DNA of 64,000 nt from Sorangium aterium (GTDB lineage Bacteria; Myxococcota_A; Polyangia; Polyangiales; Polyangiaceae), in NCBI RefSeq assembly GCF_028368935.1, contig NZ_JAQNDK010000001.1:248001-312000 (forward strand), read 5' to 3'. Both the position numbers and the translations under genes were made by a program. The notes below the pieces were generated by a model that made no database searches, was not told the origin of the DNA, and saw only the letters and a list, made by a program, of their open reading frames with translations. Positions 1 through 9,172 of the stretch are shown one piece after another. Each line of letters begins with the position of its first letter. The first letter of the stretch is position 1.

Positions 1-954
1 CCCCATCTCTGCAGCCCCGGGCACGCTAGCCGCGTAGCTCTGGCACGCGCCGACATGCTTCGCGAGGCACCCCGGCTGACCTCCCCCCGTGGATCTGGCA
101 CACACGCGCCGCTGCATGTAAATGGTGTCGTCGTACTGCGGGCCCGCGGCGTGCTCTTGCGGATGACAGACGAACGCCTCCTTGTAGATCATATCGTCGA
201 GGTGCGCTGTGGTCAGGCTCGGTCGGACGATCTTGCCCGCGACCAACGTGACCTCGAAATCCGTGTTGAGCGCGCTCGCATTGAAGATGTTGCCGAAGAA
301 CGCGCCCTCCCGCCAGGGATAATTCGTCTTCTCCGCCGCATCCACCTGGAGCATCCTGGTCGTCCCTGGCTTGTCCGAGGGCACACGTCCGCGAGCCGAG
401 ATATTGACCCGCACGCCGAAGGCGTTGTTCTTGGCGAGCAGGCAGGCCGAGACCAGCTCCTGGCAGCTCGCCCTCGTGGCGTTATGCGCCTTGTCCCGCT
501 CGGGCCACAGCGGATCAGCCCACGCAGGGCAGAGCCCCATGGATCCGGAATAAGAGAGAGGGCTGTCGGGCTGCGCGCGCGCAGCGCGCTCCTCCGCCGT
601 CGGGGCCCATGCTCCCTCGTACGCCGGCGGGGTCCACTCGACGCGCTGTTTCGTGGCGAGGGCACACGCGACGAGATCCTTCATCACATCGCGCGCCCAG
701 GGGTCGAGCAGGGCGTCATGGAGGGGGCCGGCGGCGAACGACGCGGTCGTCAGCGGATTGCGGTCGAGCGCCAGGAGGCTCTGCCGGTTGGTCGTCAGCA
801 GGTTGTGGCCCAGGTGGTCGAGCGTCAGGTGGTTGGCGATCACCATGAGCGGCACGGGGACCGCGCTGTTCGCGCTCGTGGCGCTGGCCGCGAGCACGAT
901 GCCCGCGGTCAGCGACAGGGTGGCCACTCCGAGACAAGCCGTTCGTCGATTCAT
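1..954 (-). CDS. Secreted protein of unknown function, 3' end beyond the window
   Basis: An open frame of 318 codons starts at the ATG at 954-952 and runs off the left edge without a stop, so it is partial. A good ribosome binding site (AAAGGGG) sits 5 nt before the ATG. The protein begins MNRRTACLGVATLSL and continues into a hydrophobic Ala-rich stretch ending near ASATSANS, which is a typical Sec signal peptide, so export is likely. The mature part has scattered cysteines (for example ACALAT, GLCPAW, SACLLA, VCHPQE, RVCARS, GACQSY), consistent with disulfides in an extracytoplasmic protein. I do not recognise a family; no catalytic motif stands out. The coding call rests on length, start context and signal peptide. 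Function unknown. Confidence 0.75.
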   Translation of the reverse strand, partial: MNRRTACLGVATLSLTAGIVLAASATSANSAVPVPLMVIANHLTLDHLGHNLLTTNRQSLLALDRNPLTTASFAAGPLHDALLDPWARDVMKDLVACALATKQRVEWTPPAYEGAWAPTAEERAARAQPDSPLSYSGSMGLCPAWADPLWPERDKAHNATRASCQELVSACLLAKNNAFGVRVNISARGRVPSDKPGTTRMLQVDAAEKTNYPWREGAFFGNIFNASALNTDFEVTLVAGKIVRPSLTTAHLDDMIYKEAFVCHPQEHAAGPQYDDTIYMQRRVCARSTGGGQPGCLAKHVGACQSYAASVPGAAEMG

Positions 955-1130
955 CGTTGCCCCTTTCCGGTCATCGAGTCGGAAGCACGTCTAAAGCAGG
1001 TCTTGGACACGTCAGCTGCACGTCCACGTCAAAGCACGCCTCGCGCCACGCCGATCGGCCCCGGGAACGCGGGCTCTCCTCTCCGTGGGCCGGGCGCGAT
1101 GTGGCGCGCGCCGCGACAGCCGGCGGGGGC

Positions 1131-1151
1131 CTGTCGCCTGGGCGGCGACAG
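1131..1151 (-). terminator. Hairpin after the kinase/ATPase gene
   Basis: A perfect 8-bp stem (CTGTCGCC paired with GGCGACAG) with a 5-nt loop lies 19 nt beyond the stop codon of the minus-strand gene that ends at 1170. There is no T-tract, as is usual in very GC-rich myxobacterial DNA, so termination is inferred from position and stem strength only. Confidence 0.45.
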
Positions 1152-1169
1152 AGGTCGTCGGGCGGCCGC

Positions 1170-4100
1170 TCACGGGAGCTCGTGCCCGTCGAGCTGCGCC
1201 GAGAGGCGCGAGAGCCGCCCCTTCCAGAACCGTGTTCCCCAGGTCTTCTGCGTCGCCTCTCCGAGGAAGCCGCGGGCGTCCTCGCGCCTGCCGCTCTCCA
1301 GCGCGGCGGCCGCGGCGAAGCAGAGGACCTCGATGTGCTCGCTGAGGAGCGCGGCCTCCCGCACCTCGGCGACGAGCGCCGCCCACGCCTCCGCCGGCGC
1401 GCCCGCGCCCTCCACGACCTGCGCGCACAGGCGGACCAGGACCCGCGTGACCGGCGGGGCGGCGCCGAGATCGCAGCGGGTCCGCACCCAGTCGAGGTGG
1501 CGCCTCGCCTCGGCGAGCTCGCCGCGCGCGCACTGGATCCGCGCGACGAGAAGCGCGTAGTCCGGCATGGCGCTCGCCTCGAAGAACCGCTGCTGGAGCT
1601 CGAGGGCGCGGAGCGCGAGGGGCAGCGCCTCGGCGAGCTCGCCGCCCCAGTAGAGCAGCTCGGCGAGGTTATGGGCCGGGCCGCGCTCGAGGTACGCGTT
1701 GCCGAGCTCGCGCGCCAGCGCGACCGCGGTCCTGAGGTCGTTCACGGCGCCCTCCGGGTCCTCGCGCATCAGCCGGATCGTCAGCCGGTTCTGGTAGGCG
1801 CCGCCGAGGTGCAGGCGGTCGCCCACGCGCTCGCAGCGCGCGATGATCTCGTCGAACCGGGCCTCGGCCTCCTCGAACCGGCCGGCGTAGACCAGCGCGG
1901 GCGCGAGCAGCAGCAGGGCGATCACCTGGCTCTCGTGGTCGCCGAGCGCCTCGGCGCGCCTCGCCGCGGGCGCGAGGCGCGCGATGGCGTCCTCGAGCTC
2001 TTGCCGGCGGAAGTGCCCGCGGCCGAGGGCCACGTCGCAGCGCACGTCGAGGCCGGGATCCGCGCGCTGCTCCAGGAGGGGCGCCGCGCGGTCCACGAGG
2101 ACCTGCGAGCCGGCGAAGTCGTCGCACCAGTCCAGGATGGTCGCCTCTTCGAGGAGCAGATCGGCGACCGTGGCGTCGTCCCCGGAAGCCTCGGCGATGG
2201 CCCGCGCGCCGCGGAGGTCGTCCGCGGCGTCGTCGAAGCGCTGGATGCGGTAACGAACCTTGCCCCGGCCCGCGAGGGCCGCGCCCCGGCTCACGCGGCC
2301 TCGGAGCGCCGCCGCGGCCTCCGCAGGCGCCGCGCCCGCGCGCTCGGTCTCTGCGAGCGCCGCGAGGGCCGCTGTGTAGTGCCGCTCGGCGTCGACGTAG
2401 AGGTGCCGCCGCCGCGCCTCCTCGGCGAGCTCGAAGCAAGCCGCCGCCGCCTCGGCGTGCGCGCCCGCCGCCGCCGCGTGGCGCGCGATCCTGGCGAGCG
2501 CCGCGCCGCCCTCCCTGGGCGCCGCAAGCAGCCCCCGGAGCGCGATCCCGTGCAGCCGCCGCCGCTTCGCCGCGGGCACCTCCGCCTCGATCGCCCGGCG
2601 GAGCAGCGGGTGCGCGAACGCGAGCCGCCCCCCGTCCGCGGCGCGCAGCAATCCGCGGCGCAGGAGCCGCGACAGGCCGACGCCGGGGTCGAGCTCCGCG
2701 CACGCGTCGACCGCGCGCTCGCGCGCCGCTTCGTCGAGGAGCCTCCCGATCTCGTCGATCGCGAGCTCGTCACCCGCGAGGGCGCACACCTCCGCGAGCT
2801 CGGCGAGCGGCGGCGGTAAGCCGGCGAGCGCGCGCCTCGCGAGGCCGCTCATGACCGGCGCGGCCTCGCCCCGCGCGATCTCGTCGCCGGCGAGGTACCA
2901 CCCCGGGCCGCCGCGCGCCTTCCTGATGGCGCCCGCCTGCCGGAGCGCGGCGGCCAGGTCGACGACGAAGAGCGGGACCCCCTGCGCGGCGCCGAGCAGG
3001 CTCGCGACGACCGGCTCCGGCGCGAACTCGACCGGGTGCAGCCGGTCGAGGAGCAACGCGCGCGCGGCGTCGGCGTCCAGCGGAGGGAGCGTCCGTTGCC
3101 GGGCGCGCGCCGCCCGCTCGCCGAGGAGCGGGCGCGCGGCGGCCAGCGCGGGGTGCGCCGCCACGATGACGGCGAGCGGCGCGCGCGCGCCCGCGAGGGT
3201 CGCGATCTCGATCGCGTCGAGGCCGCCCTGGTCGCCCCACTGCGCGTCGTCGACGACCAGCGCGAGCGGGCGCTCCCGCGCGAGCCGCTGGAGCGCCTCG
3301 CCGGCGGCCCGGGCGAGCGTCTGGCGGAGCGCGCCGGGCGCGGCGAGCATGGCGGCGACGGCGGGCTCGGTCTCGGGCAGGGCGTCGAGCGCGAACGCGA
3401 CGGCGGGCCACGAGGCGAGGCCGAGCTCGGGGCCGAGCCGCGCGACGCAGGCGTCGCGCAGGGAGTCCGCCGCCGCGCTGGGGTCGACGTCGAGGCAGGC
3501 GCGGAGCAGCGCGCGGGCGAGCCCGGCCGGCTCGGCGAGGTCGGGCGGCCTCGCTGCGACCGCGATCGCGCGCGCGCCCGGCTCGGCGGAGAGCGCCGCG
3601 GTCACCGCCTCGCAGAGGCGCGTCTTGCCGTGGCCGACCTCGCCGAGCAGCGTGAAGAGGAGCGGCACGCCGTCGCGAAACGCCCCGCGCGCGTGCGCGA
3701 CGATCTCGGCGACGAGATCGTCCCGCCCGCGGAGCGGCAGCGCGGGCGCCGGGGTGTCCAGCGCGGCGGAGCTCGCGCTCGGCGAAGCCTCGGCGCCCTC
3801 CTTGGCGGCCTCGGCGCCCTCGTCGAGGAGGGCGGCGGCCTCGGGGGTGACCACCACCGGATCCGGCGCGCCCGGAGGCCAGAAGTCGGCGGGCCGCGCG
3901 AGCGCGGCCCCGGCGAACATCATACCGCCCGCGCCCTCGCGCGCGTGGAGCTCGGCGACGTGCACCGCCGCCGAGGTCACGTCGTCCAGCGACGCGACGA
4001 GCCGCTGGGCCGCCTGGAAAGCGGCGCGCGCGCGCTGGCGGGCCGGCCCGGGAAAGGCGATGACGTAGAGGCCGTCCTGCACCCTGGCGAGCCGCCCACC

Positions 4101-5204
4101 GAAGGGGGCTGCGACGCCGACGACGCGGTCCATCGGCGCGTTGCCGCGCACCGCGACGAGCGCGACGGGGCTCCGCCGCGGCGGGGCGCGTCCGCTCGCC
4201 GCGGCGCCCTGGAGGGGCGAGGCGGCTCCCTCGCTCCCCGGATCGACCGCGTGGCGCGGCGAGGGGGCCGTGACGGCCTCGAGCGCCGCCCGCAGCGCCT
4301 CGCAGAAGGCGCGCGCCGACCCGAAGCGCTCCTCGCGCGCCTTGGCCAGCGCGCGCAGCAGCACCTCGTCGGCGCCCCGGGGCACGGGCGCGATCTCCGA
4401 CGGCCGGGGCGGGCGCTGGGAGACGTGCGCGTGCACGACAGCCGACGCGTCCCCGGCGAAGGGCGGCCGCCCTGTGAGCAGCTCGAAGGCGACGATCCCG
4501 AGCGCGTACAGGTCCGCGCGGCCGTCGACGTCGCGCGCGTCGAGGCACTGCTCCGGGGCCATGTACAGCACGCTGCCGAGCCGGAGCCCCGTGTGCGTGA
4601 CCTCGCTCCCCTCCTCCACCGCGCCGTTCGCCCCCGACCGCGCGAGCCCGAGATCGAGGAGCGCGACCTCCGGCCCCTCCATCCGCCGCAGCATCACGTT
4701 CTCCGGCTTCAGATCCCGGTGCACGACGCCGGCCGCGTGCACCGTGTCGACCGCGGCGCCGATCGCGTCGACGAGCCGCATGGCCTCCGCCGGCGCGGCG
4801 GCGCCCGCCCCGGGGAGCGCCTCCATCCATCGCGCCAGCGTCTCGCCGTCGAGGAGCTCGAGCACGAGATAAGGAAAACCTCCTTCCATCTCGCCTTCCC
4901 CGAGCAGCCGCGGCACCGCGGGCGGACCGACCCGGCGGAGCGCCGCCGCCTCGCGCGAGAACCGCGGATCGCCTCGATGGCGCGCGATCTTGAGCGCCAC
5001 CGCGAGGCCGTCCTCGCGCCGCGAGGCCGCGAACACGCGGGCGAAGCCGCCCTCGTCGAGGAGGCGGAGCCCATCGAACCCCGGGACCCGGGGCACGACC
5101 TCCCCCGCCCCGGGCTCTTCCTTCGCGGCGCTCGCGGCCGTGCCGCCGTGCAGGGGGCACCCCGCGACGACACCGATCCTGCGGTGACAGAGGGTGCAGC
5201 GCAT
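1170..5204 (-). CDS. Ser/Thr protein kinase with cyclase-like remnant, ATPase and TPR region
   Basis: A 1,344-residue cytoplasmic regulator. I place the start at 5204 (MRCTLCHRRIG), because GGAGG lies about 11 nt upstream and the family often opens with a small zinc-ribbon-like Cys motif (CxxC, then C-P-L-H-G). Domains in order: Hanks-type kinase at about 40-320, with GGFARVF as glycine loop, ALKIAR lysine, HRDLKPEN catalytic loop, DLG instead of DFG and YMAPEQ; a region resembling a class III nucleotidyl cyclase without evident metal-binding aspartates (about 340-480); an AAA/STAND-type ATPase with Walker A GEVGHGKT and Walker B ALVVDDAQW; then a long Ala/Glu-rich helical region of TPR type to the C-terminus. 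Known relatives couple ATPase-TPR sensing to phosphorylation. The substrate is unknown. It is transcribed divergently from rph. Confidence 0.88.
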   Translation of the reverse strand: MRCTLCHRRIGVVAGCPLHGGTAASAAKEEPGAGEVVPRVPGFDGLRLLDEGGFARVFAASRREDGLAVALKIARHRGDPRFSREAAALRRVGPPAVPRLLGEGEMEGGFPYLVLELLDGETLARWMEALPGAGAAAPAEAMRLVDAIGAAVDTVHAAGVVHRDLKPENVMLRRMEGPEVALLDLGLARSGANGAVEEGSEVTHTGLRLGSVLYMAPEQCLDARDVDGRADLYALGIVAFELLTGRPPFAGDASAVVHAHVSQRPPRPSEIAPVPRGADEVLLRALAKAREERFGSARAFCEALRAALEAVTAPSPRHAVDPGSEGAASPLQGAAASGRAPPRRSPVALVAVRGNAPMDRVVGVAAPFGGRLARVQDGLYVIAFPGPARQRARAAFQAAQRLVASLDDVTSAAVHVAELHAREGAGGMMFAGAALARPADFWPPGAPDPVVVTPEAAALLDEGAEAAKEGAEASPSASSAALDTPAPALPLRGRDDLVAEIVAHARGAFRDGVPLLFTLLGEVGHGKTRLCEAVTAALSAEPGARAIAVAARPPDLAEPAGLARALLRACLDVDPSAAADSLRDACVARLGPELGLASWPAVAFALDALPETEPAVAAMLAAPGALRQTLARAAGEALQRLARERPLALVVDDAQWGDQGGLDAIEIATLAGARAPLAVIVAAHPALAAARPLLGERAARARQRTLPPLDADAARALLLDRLHPVEFAPEPVVASLLGAAQGVPLFVVDLAAALRQAGAIRKARGGPGWYLAGDEIARGEAAPVMSGLARRALAGLPPPLAELAEVCALAGDELAIDEIGRLLDEAARERAVDACAELDPGVGLSRLLRRGLLRAADGGRLAFAHPLLRRAIEAEVPAAKRRRLHGIALRGLLAAPREGGAALARIARHAAAAGAHAEAAAACFELAEEARRRHLYVDAERHYTAALAALAETERAGAAPAEAAAALRGRVSRGAALAGRGKVRYRIQRFDDAADDLRGARAIAEASGDDATVADLLLEEATILDWCDDFAGSQVLVDRAAPLLEQRADPGLDVRCDVALGRGHFRRQELEDAIARLAPAARRAEALGDHESQVIALLLLAPALVYAGRFEEAEARFDEIIARCERVGDRLHLGGAYQNRLTIRLMREDPEGAVNDLRTAVALARELGNAYLERGPAHNLAELLYWGGELAEALPLALRALELQQRFFEASAMPDYALLVARIQCARGELAEARRHLDWVRTRCDLGAAPPVTRVLVRLCAQVVEGAGAPAEAWAALVAEVREAALLSEHIEVLCFAAAAALESGRREDARGFLGEATQKTWGTRFWKGRLSRLSAQLDGHELP

Positions 5205-5411
5205 CCGAGGGGTTTCCTCCGGGGCGATGCTACTGCGCGCGTCGAGCCACCGGAAGCATGGATGCCTCCCCCGACCCGAAGAGGTCGCCATCCCGGGGTT
5301 TCGTCCGGTAGAGCCCATCCAGGTTCGCGTTATAGTGGCGCGCTTCGGCGGAGGGGGCGTGACGATCCGTCGAGGCGAACGAGCTGCTGACGCTCAGATG
5401 GAGGTGAACGG
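5205..5411. promoter_or_regulatory. Divergent promoter region between the kinase gene and rph
   Basis: This 207-nt gap must carry the promoters of both flanking genes. A TATAGT at 5331-5336 could be a -10 box for rph, but no convincing -35 box lies 16-18 nt before it. No copy of the rifamycin-associated element (RAE, an imperfect palindrome known upstream of actinomycete and Paenibacillus rifamycin-inactivation genes) is visible. The rph ribosome binding site GGAGG is at 5400-5404. Confidence 0.35.
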
Positions 5412-8024
5412 ATGCGGACCTTTGTGCTTGGTCTCCAGGAGGTCGATCGAACGAAGGCCAGTTTGGTCGGGGGGAAGGGCGCGAACCTGGGGGAGCTCTC
5501 CAGGATCGAGGGGATCCGCGTGCCCCCTGGCTTTTGCGTCACGACCGAGGCCTTCCAGCGGATCATGGGAGGAGCGCCGTCGATCGACGGGTTGCTCGAT
5601 CGGCTGTCGTCGCTCGCGGCGGAGGACCGGGACGGGATCCGGGAGCTCAGCGGCGAGCTGCGCGGGATCATCGAAGGGACGGCCATCCCCGAGGACCTGC
5701 AAGAGGCGCTCACCCGGGTTCTTTCGAGGCTCGGCGCGGGCGACGCCTACGCCGTACGGTCCAGCGCGACGGCGGAGGATCTGCCGGGGGCTTCCTTCGC
5801 GGGCCAGCAGGATACGTACCTGAACGTCATCGGGACGCAGGCGATCCTGCAGCACGTCCGCCGGTGCTGGGCATCGCTCTTCACCGAGCGGGCGGTGATT
5901 TACCGGATCCAGCACGGCTTCGATCACCGCAAGGTCCACATGGCGGTGGTGGTGCAGAAGATGGTCTTCCCGCAGGCGGCCGGGATCGTCTTCACGGCCG
6001 ATCCCGTCACCTCGAACCGGAAGGTGTCGTCGATCGAGGCGGGCTTCGGCCTGGGGGAGGCCCTCGTCGCCGGCCTGGCGAGCGCCGATCGCTACAAGGT
6101 GCGGAACGGCCAGATCATCGAGAAGGCGATCGCCAGAAAGACGCTGGCCACGCGTGCCCTGGAGGAGGGCGGCACCGAAGAGCGGGCGATCGAGCCCGAG
6201 CGGCAGGACGGGCAGGTGCTGACGGACGCGCAGATCCTGCGGCTCGAGCGCCTGGGCCGGCAGATCGAAGGGCATTTCGGCCACCCGCAGGACATCGAGT
6301 GGTGCCTGGTCGAGGAGGAGCTCCACATCGTCCAGAGCCGGCCGATCACGACCCTGTACCCCATCCCCGAAGCCGGTGATCGAGGCAACCACGTCTACAT
6401 CTCCGTCGGCCATCAACAGATGATGACCGACGCGATGAAGCCCCTGGGGCTGTCCTTGTTCCAGCTGACCTCGGGTGGCCGCATGCTCGCGGCGGGCGGC
6501 AGGTTGTTCGTCGATCCCACGAAGCAGCTGGCCTCACCGGCCAGCCGCGACGCCCTCCTGGATCTCCTTGGGCGCTCCCATCCGCCCCTCAGGGACGCCC
6601 TCTCGACGATCATCGAGCGGGGAGACTTCATCGAGCCCTTGCCCGACGAGCCGACGGGCTCGCGCCCCGGCCAGGGCAACCAGGCGCCGGGGCGCTTCGA
6701 CGCGCAGGTCGATGACGACCCGGCGATCGTCGCGGAGCTGATCGAGCGCACCCAGGCCGCGCTGGCGGAGCTGAAGCGCGACATCCGGACCAAGACCGGA
6801 ACGGCGTTGTTCGACTTCATCCAGGAGGACATCCAGCGACGGAGCGTGGCCATGTTCGGTCCGCAGAGCATGGGCGTGATCATGGCGGGCATGAACGCTT
6901 CATCGTGGATCAACGAGAAGATGATGGCGTGGCTCGGCGAGAAGAGCGTCGCGGATACGCTCTCCCAGTCCGTGTCGAACAACATCACGTCGGAGATGGG
7001 CCTGGCGCTCCTGGATGTCGCCGACGTGATCCGTCCTTATCCGGACGTTGTCGCTCATCTGCAGAACGTGAAGCACGATGGCTTCCTGGAGGAGCTGGTC
7101 GGGCTCGACGGCGGCAAGGAAGCCCGGGACGCCATCCAGGCTTACCTCGACAAATACGGTATGCGATGTGCGGGGGAAATCGACATCACGAGGCCCCGCT
7201 GGAGCGAGGAGCCAGCGACCCTGGTCCCCTTGATCCTGAGCAACATCAAGAACTTCGAGCCTCGCGCCGGCGAGCGGAGGTTCGAGCGGGGGCGCCAGGA
7301 GGCCTCGCAGCGAGCGCGAGCGCTGCTCGACCGGCTGAGGCAACTGCCGGACGGGGAGCAGAAGGCCAGCGAGGCCCAGCGGATGATCGACCGGCTCCGG
7401 AGCTTCATCGGCTATCGCGAGTATCCTAAGTACGGCCTCGTCAATCGCTACTTCGTTTACAAGCAGGCCTTGCTGCGAGAAGCCGAGCGGCTCGTGCAGG
7501 CCGGCGTGATCCACGACGCCGAAGACATCTACTACCTCACGTTCGACGAGCTCCGCGAGGTCGTGCGCACCCATCGGCTGGACGACCAGCTCGTCGGCAA
7601 ACGGAGAGCGGAACACGCGCTCCACAAGAAGCTGTCGCCGCCGCTCGTCATCACGTCCGACGGGGAGGTCGTGGCAGCTGCGCACAAACGAGCCGATCTC
7701 CCCGCTGGAGCCATCGTCGGCCTGGCGGTCTCGTCGGGCGTCGTCGAGGGACGAGCCCGCGTCCTCCTGGACATGGCCGACGCGGAGCTGGATCCGGGGG
7801 ACATCCTGGTCACCCCCTTCACCGACCCCAGCTGGACGCCCTTGTTCGTGTCCATCAAGGGCCTCGTGACCGAGGTGGGGGGCCTGATGACCCATGGCGC
7901 GGTGATCGCCCGGGAATACGGCTTGCCGGCCGTCGTCGGCGTGGAGAATGCAACCAGGTTGATCCGGGATGGACAACGCATCCGCGTGCATGGAACGGAC
8001 GGGTATGTCGAGATCCTGACATGA
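5412..8024 (+). CDS. rph: Rifamycin-inactivating phosphotransferase (rifampin phosphotransferase)
   Basis: An 870-residue cytoplasmic enzyme that transfers the beta-phosphate of ATP to a hydroxyl of rifamycin antibiotics, inactivating them. The whole length matches the Rph family as I know it from Listeria and Bacillus (about 865-868 residues): N-terminal ATP-grasp domain beginning LVGGKGANLGEL, with VRSSATAEDLPGASFAGQ; central rifamycin-binding domain with AHQQMMTDAMKPLGLS-like sequence (here GHQQMMTDAMKPLGLS) and YLDKYGMRCAGEID; and the C-terminal swivelling His domain with GGLMTHGAVIAREYGLPAV, in which His828 is the phosphocarrier. It resembles PEP synthase in fold, but those central motifs are specific to Rph. 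A ribosome binding site GGAGG lies 7 nt upstream. The stop overlaps the next start (ATGA), suggesting co-translation. It may give self-protection or soil antibiotic resistance. Confidence 0.93.
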   Translation: MRTFVLGLQEVDRTKASLVGGKGANLGELSRIEGIRVPPGFCVTTEAFQRIMGGAPSIDGLLDRLSSLAAEDRDGIRELSGELRGIIEGTAIPEDLQEALTRVLSRLGAGDAYAVRSSATAEDLPGASFAGQQDTYLNVIGTQAILQHVRRCWASLFTERAVIYRIQHGFDHRKVHMAVVVQKMVFPQAAGIVFTADPVTSNRKVSSIEAGFGLGEALVAGLASADRYKVRNGQIIEKAIARKTLATRALEEGGTEERAIEPERQDGQVLTDAQILRLERLGRQIEGHFGHPQDIEWCLVEEELHIVQSRPITTLYPIPEAGDRGNHVYISVGHQQMMTDAMKPLGLSLFQLTSGGRMLAAGGRLFVDPTKQLASPASRDALLDLLGRSHPPLRDALSTIIERGDFIEPLPDEPTGSRPGQGNQAPGRFDAQVDDDPAIVAELIERTQAALAELKRDIRTKTGTALFDFIQEDIQRRSVAMFGPQSMGVIMAGMNASSWINEKMMAWLGEKSVADTLSQSVSNNITSEMGLALLDVADVIRPYPDVVAHLQNVKHDGFLEELVGLDGGKEARDAIQAYLDKYGMRCAGEIDITRPRWSEEPATLVPLILSNIKNFEPRAGERRFERGRQEASQRARALLDRLRQLPDGEQKASEAQRMIDRLRSFIGYREYPKYGLVNRYFVYKQALLREAERLVQAGVIHDAEDIYYLTFDELREVVRTHRLDDQLVGKRRAEHALHKKLSPPLVITSDGEVVAAAHKRADLPAGAIVGLAVSSGVVEGRARVLLDMADAELDPGDILVTPFTDPSWTPLFVSIKGLVTEVGGLMTHGAVIAREYGLPAVVGVENATRLIRDGQRIRVHGTDGYVEILT

Positions 8025-9115
8025 GATCCGCGGCGCTCGCGCTCCTCGTCGGGGCCGCGCTGGGCACCTTCGATCGTCCTGCCGATGCGGGACCGCGCAC
8101 CTCATCGCTCGCGTGGGTGCGGATGCCCGGGGCCGAGGCGTGCATCGACGCGCGGGCGCTCGCGCTCGCCGTGGAGCGGCGGCTCGGGCGGGTCGCGTTC
8201 GTGCCGCCCACCCTCGGCGAGGTGGCCATCGAGGGGCGGATCGAGCGCTCGCAGGAGGCCGGCGGCTGGCAGGCGACGATCCGGGTGTTCGACGCGGGTG
8301 GGACGGCGATCGGGTCGCGGGAGATCGAGGCCGATCAGGTCGATTGTCGGGCGATCGACGATCGGCTCGAGCTCGTGATCGCGTTGCTCGTCGACCCCGA
8401 CGCCTCGCTCGTGCTCCCCCGCGCCGCCGGCAGCCCGGCCGCGAGCGCCGGCGGGGGAGCGCCGGGCGCGGGCGCGGCGGAGCGGCCCGCCCCGCTGCCC
8501 CCGGCGGAGCGGCCCGCCCCGCTGCCCCCTACCGCAAAGGCGGCTGCCCCGCTTCCGGCGTGTCCGCCTGCGCCAGCGGCGCCGAGCGCTTCCTGGCGGG
8601 TGGGAGGCGCGGTGGAGGCCGTGGGCGGGCTCGGGCTCGTGCCCGGGCCCGCGGGCGTGGGGGTCGGGGTGCGCGCGCACGCGACGCCGCCGCGCGGGCC
8701 GGGCTTCGAGCTGGGCGGCGCGCTGTGGGCGAGCCCGGACGTCCGCGAGGCGCCCGGATCGCCGGCGTTCTCGCTCGCCTACGGGAGGCTGTCCGTGTGC
8801 CCCATCGAGATCGCGCGCGGCAGGACGGCGCTCTCGGGCTGCGCTGGCGCGATGCTCGGATCGCTGCGCGTCGAGGGGCTCGCGGTGCCGAGCAGGTTCC
8901 GCCACGAGCGGCTCGTGTTCGATCTGAGCCTCGACACGCGCGTGCGGCGGCGCTTCGTGGGGCCGCTGTTCGGGGCCGTCGGGCTCGGGATCGCGGTGCC
9001 GACCGTGCAGGACGCCTATTTTTACACCGATGCGGCGGGGGCGCGGCGCGAGATCTTCCAGGTGTCGCCGGTATCGGCGATCCTGGACCTCGGCCTCGGC
9101 CTCGAGCTGCCGTGA
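8021..9115 (+). CDS. Secreted protein of unknown function translationally coupled to rph
   Basis: A 364-residue protein whose ATG overlaps the rph stop by 4 nt. It starts MRSAALALLVGAALG, a short signal peptide ending near PADAGP. An N-terminal conserved-looking part (ACIDARALALAVERRLGR, RELEADQVDCR-like sequence) is followed by an Ala/Pro-rich linker with a duplicated nonapeptide AERPAPLPP and then a C-terminal half rich in Gly and alternating hydrophobic residues (GLVPGPAGVGVGVRAHATPP, PLFGAVGLGIAVPTV), which suggests a beta-rich, possibly outer-membrane domain. Proteins of this layout commonly precede an ECF sigma factor and its partner in myxobacteria, and the same order is seen here. Its role is unknown. 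The link with rph may be only positional. Confidence 0.8.
   Translation: MRSAALALLVGAALGTFDRPADAGPRTSSLAWVRMPGAEACIDARALALAVERRLGRVAFVPPTLGEVAIEGRIERSQEAGGWQATIRVFDAGGTAIGSREIEADQVDCRAIDDRLELVIALLVDPDASLVLPRAAGSPAASAGGGAPGAGAAERPAPLPPAERPAPLPPTAKAAAPLPACPPAPAAPSASWRVGGAVEAVGGLGLVPGPAGVGVGVRAHATPPRGPGFELGGALWASPDVREAPGSPAFSLAYGRLSVCPIEIARGRTALSGCAGAMLGSLRVEGLAVPSRFRHERLVFDLSLDTRVRRRFVGPLFGAVGLGIAVPTVQDAYFYTDAAGARREIFQVSPVSAILDLGLGLELP
8477..8530 (+). repeat. Two tandem 27-bp units in a Pro-rich linker
   Basis: Two adjacent copies differing only in the last base encode the repeated nonapeptide AERPAPLPP. The repeat lies inside the linker of the secreted protein gene and probably reflects slippage or recent duplication. 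Confidence 0.8.
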
Positions 9116-9172
9116 CCGGGCCGCGTCGATTCTTTCAAAACGCGTCCGCCGCGCGTCCACTCACCCCAGCGC

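Noticed and set aside
957-5390. Long plus-strand open frames opposite the kinase/ATPase gene
   Set aside because: They are antisense shadows produced by high GC at third positions; composition is Arg/Gly/Ala/Pro-rich without any motif, and the minus-strand frame has clear domains.
5205-5411. Rifamycin-associated element upstream of rph
   Set aside because: No sequence resembling the known imperfect palindrome was found in the gap.
8018-8024. Reading rph as a PEP synthase or pyruvate phosphate dikinase
   Set aside because: The central domain motifs (MMTDAMKPLG, YGMRCAGEID) and overall length fit Rph; PEP synthase lacks them.
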